From contig NC_091049.1 in NCBI RefSeq assembly GCF_963966145.1, positions 2,790,001-2,854,000 of the forward strand: a stretch of DNA of 64,000 bases. Reading direction: 5' to 3'. The DNA is from Tenebrio molitor. Lineage: Eukaryota; Arthropoda; Insecta; Coleoptera; Tenebrionidae. Both the position numbers and the translations under genes were made by a program. A model generated the notes under the pieces. That model was not told where the DNA came from. It saw only the letters and a program-made list of their open reading frames with translations, and searched no databases. Position 1 is the stretch's first letter; every line of letters begins with the position of its first letter. Positions 1-10,450 of this stretch are shown piece by piece.

Positions 1-715
1 TTCAGAGTGGTCAACTCGCTCTCAACCAATCCGGGACTGACGCTCTGAAATCTAGATTTAGAGGAGTCCCACCAGAAGACCAAGACTTACCGTGACCTTG
101 ATCTTGCTACCCAGATGGTTCAGTTCTTGCCTCAAGGTCTCCGTCAAGGCCGTAACAGCGTACTTCGAGGCTGGGTACACATTCACGTGTGCACCGCTGA
201 ATACATTGTGTCCCAGGACACTGTTGATGTGGACGATGTGACCGTTGATGTTGTTGGCTTTCATGACCTTGACGGCTTCTCTGGTGGCAATGCACAAACC
301 CAAGACGTTCAGATCCAGAACGGCCTTCCAGTCTTCGGTTTTACCTTCTGTCAAGTTGGTGGGTTTAGCAGTACCGGCGTTGTTGACGAGGATGTGAACC
401 GGTCCCAAGTTCTTTGTGGTCCAGGCGAAGGTCTTCAAGATGTCTTCTTCTTTAGTGAAGTCGGCTTTGATCCCGTGGAGCTTCCCTTTCTTTCCGGAGA
501 GTTGCTTGGAATGTTCTTCGACGAGTTCAGAGCGACGGGCAGTACCCACCACCTAGAAATAGTCGAAGTTGGAAGGGTGAAGGATGGAATCATAGGGGTG
601 GACTTACGATCAAGCCGTGTTCGACTAGAGAGGCGGCGATGGCTTTGCCGATTCCTGAACTGGCACCTGTCACTATGGCAACTTTGCCTACCCATCTGTC
701 CATCGAGAGAACCAT
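1..715 (-). CDS. SDR-1, DHRS11/farnesol dehydrogenase-like SDR, 3' end outside window
   Basis: NADP(H)-dependent short-chain dehydrogenase/reductase, presumably a soluble alcohol/carbonyl oxidoreductase; the substrate cannot be read from sequence. Exons on minus: 608-715 (ATG at 713-715), 91-552, and the start of exon 3 at 1-44; the rest lies left of the window. Splice sites are GT/AG. Visible motifs: TGASSGIG cofactor loop at residues 16-23, ARR at 41-43 (basic residues typical of NADP binding), NNAG at 93-96, Asn118, Ser147 and the YPASK motif with Tyr162 and Lys166, so the Asn-Ser-Tyr-Lys tetrad is complete. Very close to SDR-4: I count about a dozen differences in the 462 bp exon 2. This is the left member of a tandem duplication. 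No lesion in the visible part. Confidence 0.9.
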
Positions 716-1346
716 CGTGTGTGTGGGTCGTACCGTGTTTGTAACAGTACTGAGAATAAACTAGATGAGAGATTCGTTTATTGGTGGAGAGATAAATGAT
801 GATGATGCAAAAATTATTGCTGCGTCATAACTACTTGCAAATAAATGATATTGTGGTACCTACATTTATTTTTAAAGTAACAGTTTTTCGGCGACGTAAT
901 TGGTGACATTTGACTCCATTATCTCGTTCCCGCTTATTGTTGGTCGACCTTGACCGCTTGTGTTCATTTCATTCTGGATTTCCGTTTTCTTTATTACTTA
1001 GTTGGTCATTCATAATCATAATGGAATGAGTAAAAGTCTCGCAATTTTTTTTCTCGATATTTATACATTAACCAGCATTGCTCACCCAATAATAACAAAA
1101 GAAAAAAGTGATTGGTTGTAACAATAACAAATTCCTGAAAATAATGTAATACTGCCGTTCCGTGACGAGTCAAAGAAACTCTTAGTTAGTGAGACGTTAT
1201 CATTGGCGCCATCTCTGAATAGCCGCCGCACCAACTGCGTTTTACCAGATTTACCAAAAAAAAATCATTTTCACAGACTCAGTTTTGTTATATTAACGGA
1301 CAAAGAAGCTTGACAAGTAATTAAACAATTGAGAAACTTAAGCTTT
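716..1346. other. Intergenic, SDR-1 upstream and SDR-2 3' flank
   Basis: No gene seen. The sequence is homologous to 14,811-15,616 in the duplicate. The two differ by reciprocal deletions: the duplicate carries about 255 bp after the shared CTTAG word (near 15,220) that are missing here, and this copy carries about 60 bp near 1,095-1,155 that the duplicate lacks. Part of it is also similar to 8,483-9,060. Confidence 0.6.
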
Positions 1347-2269
1347 TTACACTTTTTCTCCGACTGGTTTGATTGTGAGCTCGTGGATCTACAAATTGAA
1401 AATAGATTAAAAAATGACAAAAAACGTCCACCTTGAGTTACTTGGACATGTTCTGGGGTTGACAACGCATAGACGACACCATCTGCGATATCTTCACCCT
1501 TCAAAATGGGCATCTGTGCTAGCATAGCTTTGGCCTCAGGAGTCTGAGTCTTACTCAGAGTGGTCAACTCGCTTTCCACCATTCCGGGACTGACACTCTG
1601 TAATTTAAACTTAGAGAAGTCCCTCCAGATGATTGAGACTTACCGTGATCTTGATATTGCTATTTAAATGTGTCAGTTCTTGCCTCAGGGTCTCCGTCAA
1701 GGCCGTAACAGCAAACTTCGAAGCTGGGTAAACGTTTATTTGTGGTATGTTCATCACCGTGTGTCCCGCAATGCTGTTGATGTGGACGATGTGGCCGTTG
1801 ATGTTGTTGGCTTTCATGACCTTGACAGCTTCTCTGGTGGCAATGCACAATCCCAAGACGTTCAGATCTAGAACGGCTTTCCAATCTTCGGTCTTGCCTT
1901 CTGTCAAGGTGGTGCGTTTTCCAGTACCGGCGTTGTTGATGAGGATATGGACAGGGCCTAGTTTCTTACTGGTCCACTCGAAGGCTTTCAATATGTCTTC
2001 TTCTTTAGTGACGTCAGCTTTGACCGCGTGAAGTTTCCCCTTCTTTCCAGACAGTTGCTTGGAATGTTCTTCGACGAGCTCAGAACGACGAGCTATGCCC
2101 ACCACCTGGAATAAAATCAAGATGAAGAAGCTTTAAAGAGTTATGTCGTGGAAGATGTTACTATGAGGCCTTGTTCTACCAGGGAGGCGGCGATGGCTTT
2201 ACCAATGCCAGAACTGGCACCCGTGACGATGGCTACTTTGCCCACCCATCTGTCCATCGAGAGAACCAT
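1347..2269 (-). CDS. SDR-2, DHRS11/farnesol dehydrogenase-like SDR
   Basis: Complete four-exon SDR of 255 aa. Exons: 2162-2269, 1644-2105, 1442-1597, 1347-1388 (TAA at 1347-1349). All introns join in phase 0; donors are GTAACA, GTAAGT and GTAACT. Cofactor loop TGASSGIG (16-23), ARR (41-43), NNAG (93-96), Asn118, Ser147, Tyr162 and Lys166 (YPASK) are all present, so the enzyme should be active. The C-terminus reads IHELTIKPVGEKV, the usual ending in this array. Exon 3 has SVSPGMVE where SDR-3 and SDR-5 have SVSPGFVE. Same strand and exon lengths as its neighbours, so a tandem paralog. Probable NADPH-linked alcohol/aldehyde metabolism; insect relatives are often named farnesol dehydrogenase, but that substrate is not shown here. 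Confidence 0.92.
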
Positions 2270-2790
2270 CGTGTGTGCAGGTCGTACCGTGTTTTCGGAA
2301 GTATTGACAATATATTAGATGAAAGATGCGTTATCAGTGAATCGATAACAGATAATCATGAAATCACAACGCTTGTTGTGTCACGATCGTTCATTTTTTG
2401 ATCGATTTTGTTCCTAAAAATTCCTAGTCATCGATTTATTTGTCGTACTGCTGTTAGTACTGCAGCGGTAGTAAGTAGTGGAAGATATTGGTCTATCAGG
2501 CTAGAGACTGCCTAGAAAAGTATTTAAAACCATAATGAACTCGTTAAGGAATACATAGTTGGAGGTACTGGTACTGGCGGTATTGATTGAACTCACAGGG
2601 GTGGGTTTTAGTGGATTCTGCGCTGAAGAAAGTAATGGAAAACCAGATTTGGTTATAAATAAAAAGACTGAAGAGATTTTATCTAGTACCAGAAGACAAA
2701 AAGAGAGAATGAAATACAAAATTGAAGCAAACAATTTGAATGGGAGTGGAACCAAAAGGGGTGTCTAGATTTTTTCAATAAAAAATTTGT
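2270..2790. promoter_or_regulatory. SDR upstream module with GATA-like words
   Basis: Upstream region of SDR-2, repeated before SDR-5 (16,540-17,040) and, more diverged, before SDR-3 (10,013-10,450) and SDR-6 (26,420-26,850). It contains several TTATC/GATAA words close to the start codon (about 2,330-2,355), which could bind GATA factors. It also holds an open frame (about 2,559-2,768, plus strand) with no ATG, followed by AATAAA at about 2,779. The frame stays open in the SDR-5 copy but is broken in the other two. The regulatory role is inferred from position and repetition only. Confidence 0.4.
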
Positions 2791-3175
2791 TGTTATCAAT
2801 TGATTTTTTTTACACTCTAAATCTGTTTCTAATTATAGATTCTGAAATGAAGTAGATCAAACGTACCTGTTTGTTCGTCGTTATACAATAAGAGTGATAA
2901 CTTATCGAGGTCACTTGAGACGAAATGTTTTTTTTTTTATTTGAGCGAGTCTGCATTTGGTTATTCTTCTTATTTTTCCCTCCACCACCCGGCGGCACGG
3001 CAATTTTGCCGGAGTACATACACTATTACGGATATTACTGTCAAGTAATAGTGCAGTGCTAATCAACATAATTACCGGCGTCTCGCCTTCACATTTTGAC
3101 TTTGTTGTGTTTTTATATTATGTTTTGTGTTAATGTTAAGGAACTTTCTCATGATATAATATGAGTGTAATAATA
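2791..3175. other. Intergenic spacer
   Basis: No gene seen. The same sequence follows the SDR upstream module in the duplicate (about 17,040-17,430). It ends exactly where the fold-back element at 3,176 is inserted. Confidence 0.5.
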
Positions 3176-4622
3176 CAGGCTGATTCACGTAGCCCGTTCA
3201 TTAGAAACTTTCTGATTTCCCCAAATCATATTAATATGAAAATTGGTAGTTGACTATAATCGACTACTCCAAGTTCAAATGAAATATTTTCAAAATGGTG
3301 GCACTTCCGGAAATACCGGAAATCGACGCCATCTTTATTTTTTTTAATGGAAAGGCCTCATTTTGACTTTACACTTAGATTCTACGTTAAATTCTGAGTT
3401 TAGAACGTCTTTTTGTCAACACTTATTTGTCATCGTTTTTGACCTATGTCATCTTTTTTGCAAAAAAGCGGGGTTGCAGGGCTTCATTAACAAATTTATA
3501 ACTCTTGAACCATCGGAAATAAATAATTGATTTTTTTTAGTTGAATTCCTAAAGACCTGGCCGATCTTTTCCGCCATTAGTAAATTTTTTTTTTTATGTT
3601 TCATACGCCTACTGAAATTTTTCAAAGTTGCTAATCAAAAAATGTCAAAAACTTCATTTTTTTAAATAGCAACCACCATTTGTGACACTAGATATAAATG
3701 TAAAATTTAATTCTAAGCCTACTTTTATTAACATTGTGTATGCCTATTCCCAGCCGTTTTGGCGTAATTTCGATTTTTTGAGTAAAATATTCTTTTTTTT
3801 TATCAAACAATTGTTTTATTTAAATTTTTATTCAAAAATCACATGCAATAAACAGTAGATAATAACAAAATAATAAAAAATAAGCAAATTAACAAAAAAA
3901 ATATGTTCAATGAAATCATTTACATTAAAATATTTTTTTGTTAATTTGCTTATTTTTTATTGTTTTGTTGTTATCTAATATTTATTGCAATGCTATTTTT
4001 GAATAAAAATTTAAATAAAACAATTGCTTATAAAAAATATTTTAATCAAAAAATTGAAATTACGCCTAAACGGCTGCAAATAGGCATACATAATGTTAAT
4101 AAAAGTGGCCTTAAAATTTAATTTTACATTTATATCTAGTATCATAAACGGTAGTTGCCATTTAAGAAAATCAAGTTTTCGACATTTTTTAATTATCAAT
4201 TTTAAAAAATTGCAGTAGGCGTATGAAACATAAAAAAAATGTCGTTGATAGTGCAAAAAAGCGGCCAAATCTTTGGCAAGTTAGTAAGGTAAAAATAAAT
4301 TATTTATTTGTGATGGTTCAGGAATTATAAATTTTTTAATTTTAACATAGGTCAAAAACGATGACAGATAAGTATTGACAAAAAGAGGTACTAAACTCAA
4401 AAGTTAACGTAGAATCGAAATGTGAAGTCAAAATGAGGCCTTTCTATTTAAAAAAACAAAGATGACATCGATTTCCGGTATTTCCGGAAGTGCCGCTATT
4501 TTGAAAATATTTCATTTGAACTTGAAGTACCTAGTCGATTATAGTCAACTACCAATTTTCATATTAATATGATTTTGAGAAATTAAAAAGTTTCTAATGA
4601 ACGGGCTACGTGAATCAGCTTG
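3176..4622. mobile_element. TA-flanked inverted-repeat DNA element (non-autonomous, mariner-like)
   Basis: The ends are imperfect inverted repeats over more than 90 bp: CAGGCTGATTCACGTAG at the left, and its complement ending in CAGCTTG at the right. The two halves are similar over much of their length (for example 3,280-3,800 against 4,000-4,560), so the whole 1.45 kb is largely palindromic. It is flanked by TA on both sides. The duplicate at 17,420-17,445 has the same flanking DNA without the element, so the empty site is visible. No transposase frame was seen. The open frame at 4,011-4,268 lies in the repeat arm and is not a gene. Confidence 0.85.
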
Positions 4623-5017
4623 TATATCTTTTCAACTACCAATGTGTTCCCAGATCCAGAATTTTTAAATTTTTAAAAAGAGTTTGCGGTACTATTCCCG
4701 TTGCTGAAACCAAAGATTTCTCATAGCAACGGAGAGCTCTAAATATTTATTAATTTTTGTGTTATTTGTCTGTGTTATATTGTGTGAATTTGGAACAGCT
4801 ATATCTAAAAGATATGTTTGCTTTTGTTGTTTATTTAAAATAATAATGTCTGGTCTGTTATGCTGAATGTGAATGTCAGTTACGACTGTACGATCAAAAT
4901 ATTATTTGTAACTGTCATTTTCCAAACAACTTTCTGGTTTATAACTATAGTGTGGTTGTGTATTCTTTAATAAATTGAATTTAACAGCTAAATTCATGTG
5001 TATAATTTTAGCGACTA

Positions 5018-5405
5018 TATCATTCATTACTTTATAAACCAATAAGAATCTTTGATTTTCTTTAGTTACCATGTATTACAGCGGTTATTGTAGTAACCAG
5101 GGCGATTTCGAATATACGAACCTTTGTATATTCGAATTAACTTAACTTACAAAATGTTTTGCGCTAACCGTCACATTAAATCTTTCTGCTACTGAATGCG
5201 CCCAGTCGGTTTCGGGAACCTGTTTATTTGTTTATTTATTTATTTTATTCATGATGTAGTCTACCCGTATACAACTCGACGATGGAAAATTCTCGATTAC
5301 TCGACGTGTTGCCGGAAACACCACTCGATCTACGATCTCGTGGTGTTTCCGGGCAACACGTCTCATATAATTGAGAATTTTCAATCCTCTAGTTGTATAA
5401 TATCA
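5018..5405. mobile_element. Fold-back insertion in LINE-A with ATATCA duplication
   Basis: About 380 bp absent from the duplicate at 17,845. It is bounded by ATATCA at 5,017-5,022 and 5,400-5,405, which fits a target-site duplication. Its right third (about 5,266-5,399) is a long hairpin with arms containing GGAAACACCAC and GTGGTGTTTCC. Smaller palindromes lie to its left. No coding potential. Confidence 0.65.
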
Positions 5406-6195
5406 TGACGTTTCTTATATTCGCTTTGAGCCAAAACGGTGCTAGAAGAAATGATATCTTTAATTGTTCCGCAAATCCTACATTTATCAATGGTCGATTG
5501 CAAACCGCATATGTGTTTTTTTATAATTTCTTGTATTTATAACACAATCTTGTATTGCAAATATAAAACCCTCCGTCTCAGGGTGAATATTTGATTTCTT
5601 AAGCCTGCATATTAATTTCTGGTTGTTCCAGTTCTTTAAAATATCTCCCATGTAAAGACTTCTGTTTTATATTTGCTATTGTGTCAGGTATATTTGGCTT
5701 AACAATGTCTGAAATTATATTATCACTTAAATTTAAAGGTGTGTAGCCTTTATCGGCTGAAACCAAAGCATTGAAAAAGGTGTTATCACGAGCTCTATTG
5801 AGGAAATAATTTTTTAGTGAAGCAATTTGATTTTTTAGCAGTATTTCTAGATTTGAAAAACCCCTACCACCGTTTTCGCGTGGTAAATTAAATCTTTCAA
5901 TAGCAGATTTGGGGTGATGTTTACTAAATTTGGTAAAAAGAACTCTGGTTTTAATGTTTATATTCTGTAAATTAGTTTTGGACCATTTTATAACACCAAA
6001 AGAAACCAAACTGCTTTAATTAAATTATTACTGTTTAATTTTGATTTTAAAAGAGTTTTAATTCTTAAATAAAATTGCTTTTCTAAATTTTCATTTATAA
6101 TTGAGTGTTGAATATGATTTGATTGATTAATACCTAAATATTTATAAAATTATCCTTTATTTAAATTTTTAATGATCTCTCCTTCTTGAGTTATA

Positions 6196-7447
6196 CAGTG
6201 AGCGGCAAAAGTATGGAATAAATTCATTAAAAATTAAACAAAATTTTTTTCAAAAAAATCTTTCGACAGGTCAATTTTAGTTTATAAAAATACATATTTT
6301 AATATAAAATCAAATTCCAAGCAGTCATTTGTTTTCGAGTTATGACGTCAAAGACGGTTTTTTTAAATGGAAACCCCCTATTTTTTTTCTTGATTATGAT
6401 AGCCCTTTTAATTGTCTAAATGACAGTATAAAAATTTTGTTACCTTACATAAGGAAATTTTTGTGAAAAAAAAATAATAATGTTGGAAAAAATAAATTTT
6501 ATAACGAACAAAAACAAGTCAAAAACTGTGTTACTGAGTACTTAAAATTATGGAATTAAATGTTCGAATTGCCATCCCCCAGCTTGTTGACAATAAGCAA
6601 GTTTATGAAGAAATTCCCCGTTTCAGTTTTATCTATCGCATCCAATTAAAATGAGAATCGCCCTCAAATGTCACATGATTTATATTGACAAATCACAACT
6701 CCGAATTATTTGAATAGCAACCAATCACAATTTAATTAAGCGGAAATTTTCCCTAGGGAAAATTTCCGATATAATTGACGTAGGGAAAAAATTTTTCGGG
6801 CGATTCTCTTCCGAATATACCTCGAGACAGATATATATCGCCAGAAATTTTTTCTTGCAGTCCAACACTCGTGCTTGTCGCTCAAAATTACCCTCGGGCT
6901 GGCGCCCTCGTGTAATTTTCTTGCTACAAACACTCGTGTGTGAGGACTGCTCGAAAAAATTTCCGGCAATATATCTGTCCCTTGGTATATTATATATGAA
7001 AATTTCTATACGTTGTGTTTCTGTTAAATGAGTCATTTTCGAAAACGTTTTGTAAAACAAATAACACATACGAATGAAATTGACAGTAACAGTTGACTGT
7101 TTGATTTACCTACTTGATTTTTTGACTTGTTTTTGTTCATTATAAAATTTATTTTTTCCAAATTTATTATTTTTTTTCTCAAAAATTTCCTTATGTAAGA
7201 TAATAAAATTTTTATACTGTCATTTAAACAATTAAAAGGGCTATCAGAATCAAGAAAAAAAATAGGGGGTTTCTATTTAAAAAAACTATCGATGACGTCA
7301 TAACTCGAAAACAAATGACTGCTTGGAATTTTATTTTCTATCAAAATATGTATTTTTATAAACTAAAATCGACCTGTCCAAAGATTTTTTTGAAAAAAAT
7401 TTTGTTTAATTTTTAATGAATTTATTCCATACTTTTGCCGCTCACTG
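6196..7447. mobile_element. TA-flanked inverted-repeat element, mariner-like MITE
   Basis: Terminal inverted repeats begin CAGTGAGCGGCAAAAGTATG and extend for more than 150 bp, flanked by TA. This end sequence is typical of mariner/Tc1-type elements. The centre (about 6,740-6,980) carries another inverted repeat with a GC-rich tip, possibly a nested fold-back insertion. No intact transposase was seen; the open frames at 6,725-7,069 lie in the central hairpin. Confidence 0.8.
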
Positions 7448-8282
7448 TATGTATATTCTAAATTTTCGCAATGACCGCGACATATTGATTGCGTTTTACA
7501 CTTATCAATACCAAAACTCATCCCAATATCATTTGAGAAATTTCCAGTTATTGTTAGTAAAGATAAAATGTGATTCTTTTTAGGTTAATAAAGTTTTATC
7601 TCATCCATATAAAGAAGATGATTTAATTTGGATAGTGTTGTATTATAAAGTCTAATATTAAAACCATATCCAGTGCTATTTAATAGATTTGTCAAAGGAT
7701 TAATGGCTAGACAAAACCATAAAGGACTTAAAGAATCTCCTTAATAAATTCCCTGTTTAATTTGAATAGGCTCGGATTTTAATTTAGTATTGTTTATTGA
7801 TAAATTTAAAGTAGTTCTCTAAAATGTCATAACATGGGATAAAAAATTAATTAAATCCAAATTAATTTTATAAATTTTAAGAATGTAAAGTAACCATGAA
7901 TGTGGTACTGAATCATAGGCTTTTTTGTAATCTATGAATGCGGTATAAATATTTCTATTATGTTTTCGAGCTTGTTCCATTATTACCGTATCTATCACCA
8001 GAAGACTCCTTAACACAACCTTTTTGTTCTTCATTAAGTATATTTAATTTTTGACAGTGGTCATAAATTATTACTTTAGTACTTTAGTATCGGAATCTTT
8101 TGGTTTCAGATATGTTACACCATGAGCCAAAAACTCTGAAAATGTGTTAGGTTCCCTAATAAATCCGTTAAGCTGATCAAGTAAGTATTTATGAAAACAA
8201 GTAAATTTTTTTAACCAAAAGTTATGAATTTGGTCACCTCCAGGGGATTTCTTTATTGTTGTTTTGTAAAAATTGTGACACA

Positions 8283-8482
8283 TTTTTATTCACAAGGGAC
8301 ATTTGAATCTAGTGAGGCGTCGTTACTGGCGTCATCTCTGAATGAACTTCTGATTATATTTAATAATGTTAATAGATGTACAAAAAACGGAAGAAATGAC
8401 GTGACATGGCTTTGCCGATTCCTGAACTGGCACCTGTTACTATGGCAACTTTGCCTTCCCATCTGTCCATCGAGAGAACCAT
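8283..8482 (-). pseudogene. psiSDR-a, exon 1 plus 3' flank of an SDR
   Basis: The ATG (8,480-8,482) and exon 1 up to about 8,406 read as SDR-1/SDR-4-like protein with the TGASSGIGKAM segment. Exon 1 then breaks off into sequence (8,283-8,400) that matches the 3' flank of SDR-4 (about 13,826-13,890). Exons 2-4 are therefore deleted. The upstream DNA (8,483-9,060) still resembles the SDR-1/SDR-4 promoter region. Confidence 0.8.
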
Positions 8483-9089
8483 CGTGTGTGTGGGTCGTAC
8501 CGTGTTTGTGACAGTACTGAGAGTAATCTAAACGAGAGATTCGTTTATTGGTGGAGAGATAAGAAATGACAATGATAATGAAGGAAAATTATTGCAATGT
8601 CATAACCTACTGCAAATAAATGATATTTTGGTACCACCTACATTTTTACAAAGAACAATTTTGTGACGATTCGATCGGTAACATTGGATCCATTCTTATC
8701 GTCCCCGTTAATTCTCAGTCGATATTGACTCCTTGTCTTCATTCGGTACTTTCGCTTTCTTTACTACTTTAGTTAATCATCATAACTGCATGAATAAGTG
8801 TTTTCCAATTTTTTAAGTGAATAATTATTCTTTAACTCCTAATAGCAACAAAGGACCTGTGATTGGTTGTACGATAACAAATTCCTAAATAATGTAGTAT
8901 CAACATTCCGTGACGAATCAAGAAAATTCTTAGTTGTTTTTTATCTACAAAGACAATTGATAATCTACTGAGATGTTGTCAATGCGTTCTCCTTGATTTC
9001 AATAAAAAATCATTGGAAAACTGAATATAGTTATATTAACAGACAAAGTACTTCAACAAAGAATTGTACAATAGCATGACTTAAGCTTT
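8483..9089. other. Intergenic, old SDR upstream region
   Basis: Homologous to the region upstream of SDR-1 and SDR-4. No gene seen. Confidence 0.5.
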
Positions 9090-10012
9090 TTACATTTTCT
9101 CTCCGACTGGCTTGATTGTGAGCTCGTTGATCTACAAATCGAAAATAAATAAAATATTTGGAAAAATCGCCCAACTAGACGTACTTGGACATGTTCCGGA
9201 GTTGACAACGCATAGATGACGCCATCTGCGATATCTTCACCCTTCAAAATGGGCATCTGTGCTAGCCTAGCTTCGTCCTCAGGAGTCTGACTCTTACTTA
9301 GAGTGGTCAACTCGCTTTCCACGAATCCGGGACTGACACTCTGCAATTTAAACTTAGAGAAGTCCCTCCAAATGATTGAGACTTACCGTGACCTTGATTT
9401 TGCTACCGAGATGTGTTAGTTCTTGCCTCAGTGTTTCTGTCAAGGCCGTAACAGCGAACTTCGAAGCCGGGTACACGTTTAGTTGGGGTACGTTGGGTAC
9501 TGTGTGTCCCGCAATGCTGTTGATGTGGACGATGTGGCCGTTGATGTTGTTGGCTTTCATGATCTTGACAGCTTCTCTGGTGGCAATGCACAAGCCCAAG
9601 ACGTTCAGATCCAAGGTGGCCTTCCAATCTTCGGTTTTGCCTTCTGTCAAAGTAGTGCGTTTGTGAGTACCGGCGTTGTTGATAAGGATATGGACAGGTC
9701 CTATATTCGTACTGGTCCACTCGAAGGCCTTCAAGATGTCTTCTTCTTTAGTGACGTCAGCCTTGACTGCGTGGAGTTTCCCTTTCTTTCCAGACAGTTG
9801 TTTGGAATGTTCTTCGACGAGCTCAGAACGACGAGCTATGCCCACCACCTGGAAAAAAATCGAGATGAAGAAGCTTTAAAGAGTTATGGCGTGGAAGATG
9901 TTACTATGAGGCCTTGTTCTACCAGGGAGGCGGCGATGGCTTTACCAATTCCAGAACTGGCACCCGTGACAATGGCTACTTTGTCCACCCATCTGTCCAT
10001 CGAGAGAACCAT
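9090..10012 (-). CDS. SDR-3, DHRS11/farnesol dehydrogenase-like SDR
   Basis: Complete 255 aa SDR. Exons: 9905-10012, 9387-9848, 9185-9340, 9090-9131. Donors are GTAACA, GTAAGT and GTACGT, acceptors AG. Exon 1 reads MVLSMDRWVDKVAIVTG (Asp10 where most copies have Gly), followed by the TGASSGIG loop. NNAG, Ser147, Tyr162 and Lys166 are present. The C-terminus is INELTIKPVGEKM. Part of its exon 2 and intron 2 is almost identical to SDR-5, although SDR-5 otherwise matches SDR-2, which suggests gene conversion. Role as for the other array members: NADP(H)-linked alcohol/carbonyl conversion, substrate unknown. Confidence 0.92.
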
Positions 10013-10450
10013 GGTGTGTGCAGGTCGTACCGTGTTTTCGAAAGTACTGACATAACACTAGACGAAAGATACATTATAGGTCATAAGTGAACGGATAACA
10101 GATAATGATGAAATCAGAAGACTTGTTATGTCACGATTCAAGTAATCAATTTATTTGTCGTACTGCTTTTAGTACTGCTGCGGTAGTAGTTGAAGACATT
10201 GGGTTTCGGTAAAGCACGTCAGGCTAGAGACCGCTTGTAACATATTTAGAGCCACAATGAACTCGTTGAAGTCGTTAAAGATTAGTGGGAGGTACTAGTA
10301 GTACTGATTGAATTCACAGGGACGAGTTTTTAGTGAATTCTGCGCTGGAAAAACCAGATTTGCTTGTAAATAAAGAGACTGAGGAAATATTACCTAGAAC
10401 CAGAAGACAAGAAGAGCAGTTGTGATATGAAATCCAAAATTAGAATTGAA
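10013..10450. promoter_or_regulatory. SDR-3 upstream module (diverged copy)
   Basis: Diverged copy of the SDR-2/SDR-5 upstream module. The frame that stays open in the other two copies is broken here by an extra T near 10,330 and by other changes. It is cut at about 10,450 by LINE-B. Confidence 0.4.

Larger units (their letters stand above)
4625..8283 (-). mobile_element. LINE-A copy 1, degenerate non-LTR retrotransposon, interrupted
   Basis: Minus-strand LINE remnant with its 3' end at the left. From 5' to 3' on minus: RT finger region (8,071-8,283), RT core with the FIDYKKAYDSVPHSW motif (7,819-8,034), then YMDE near 7,600 where YMDD is expected, so the second catalytic aspartate is changed. 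A palm/thumb-derived piece with RFNLPRENGGRG follows (5,599-6,009), then a C-terminal region. Two later insertions split it (5,023-5,400 and 6,196-7,447). Frames are broken by stops, so it is inactive. It matches LINE-A copy 2 at 17,433-20,100 and was copied together with the SDR genes. Confidence 0.75.

Noticed and set aside
115..744. Long plus-strand open frame opposite SDR-1 (and similar ones at 9,483-10,055, 25,820-26,236, 53,342-53,935, 55,604-56,179)
   Set aside because: Antisense shadows of SDR exons 1-2. They cross the introns of the real genes and have no domain of their own.
4011..4268. 85-codon minus frame as a small gene
   Set aside because: Lies in the AT-rich arm of the palindromic element at 3,176-4,622.
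6725..7069. 114-codon minus frame as a gene
   Set aside because: Falls in the central inverted repeat of the element at 6,196-7,447, with overlapping frames of equal quality.
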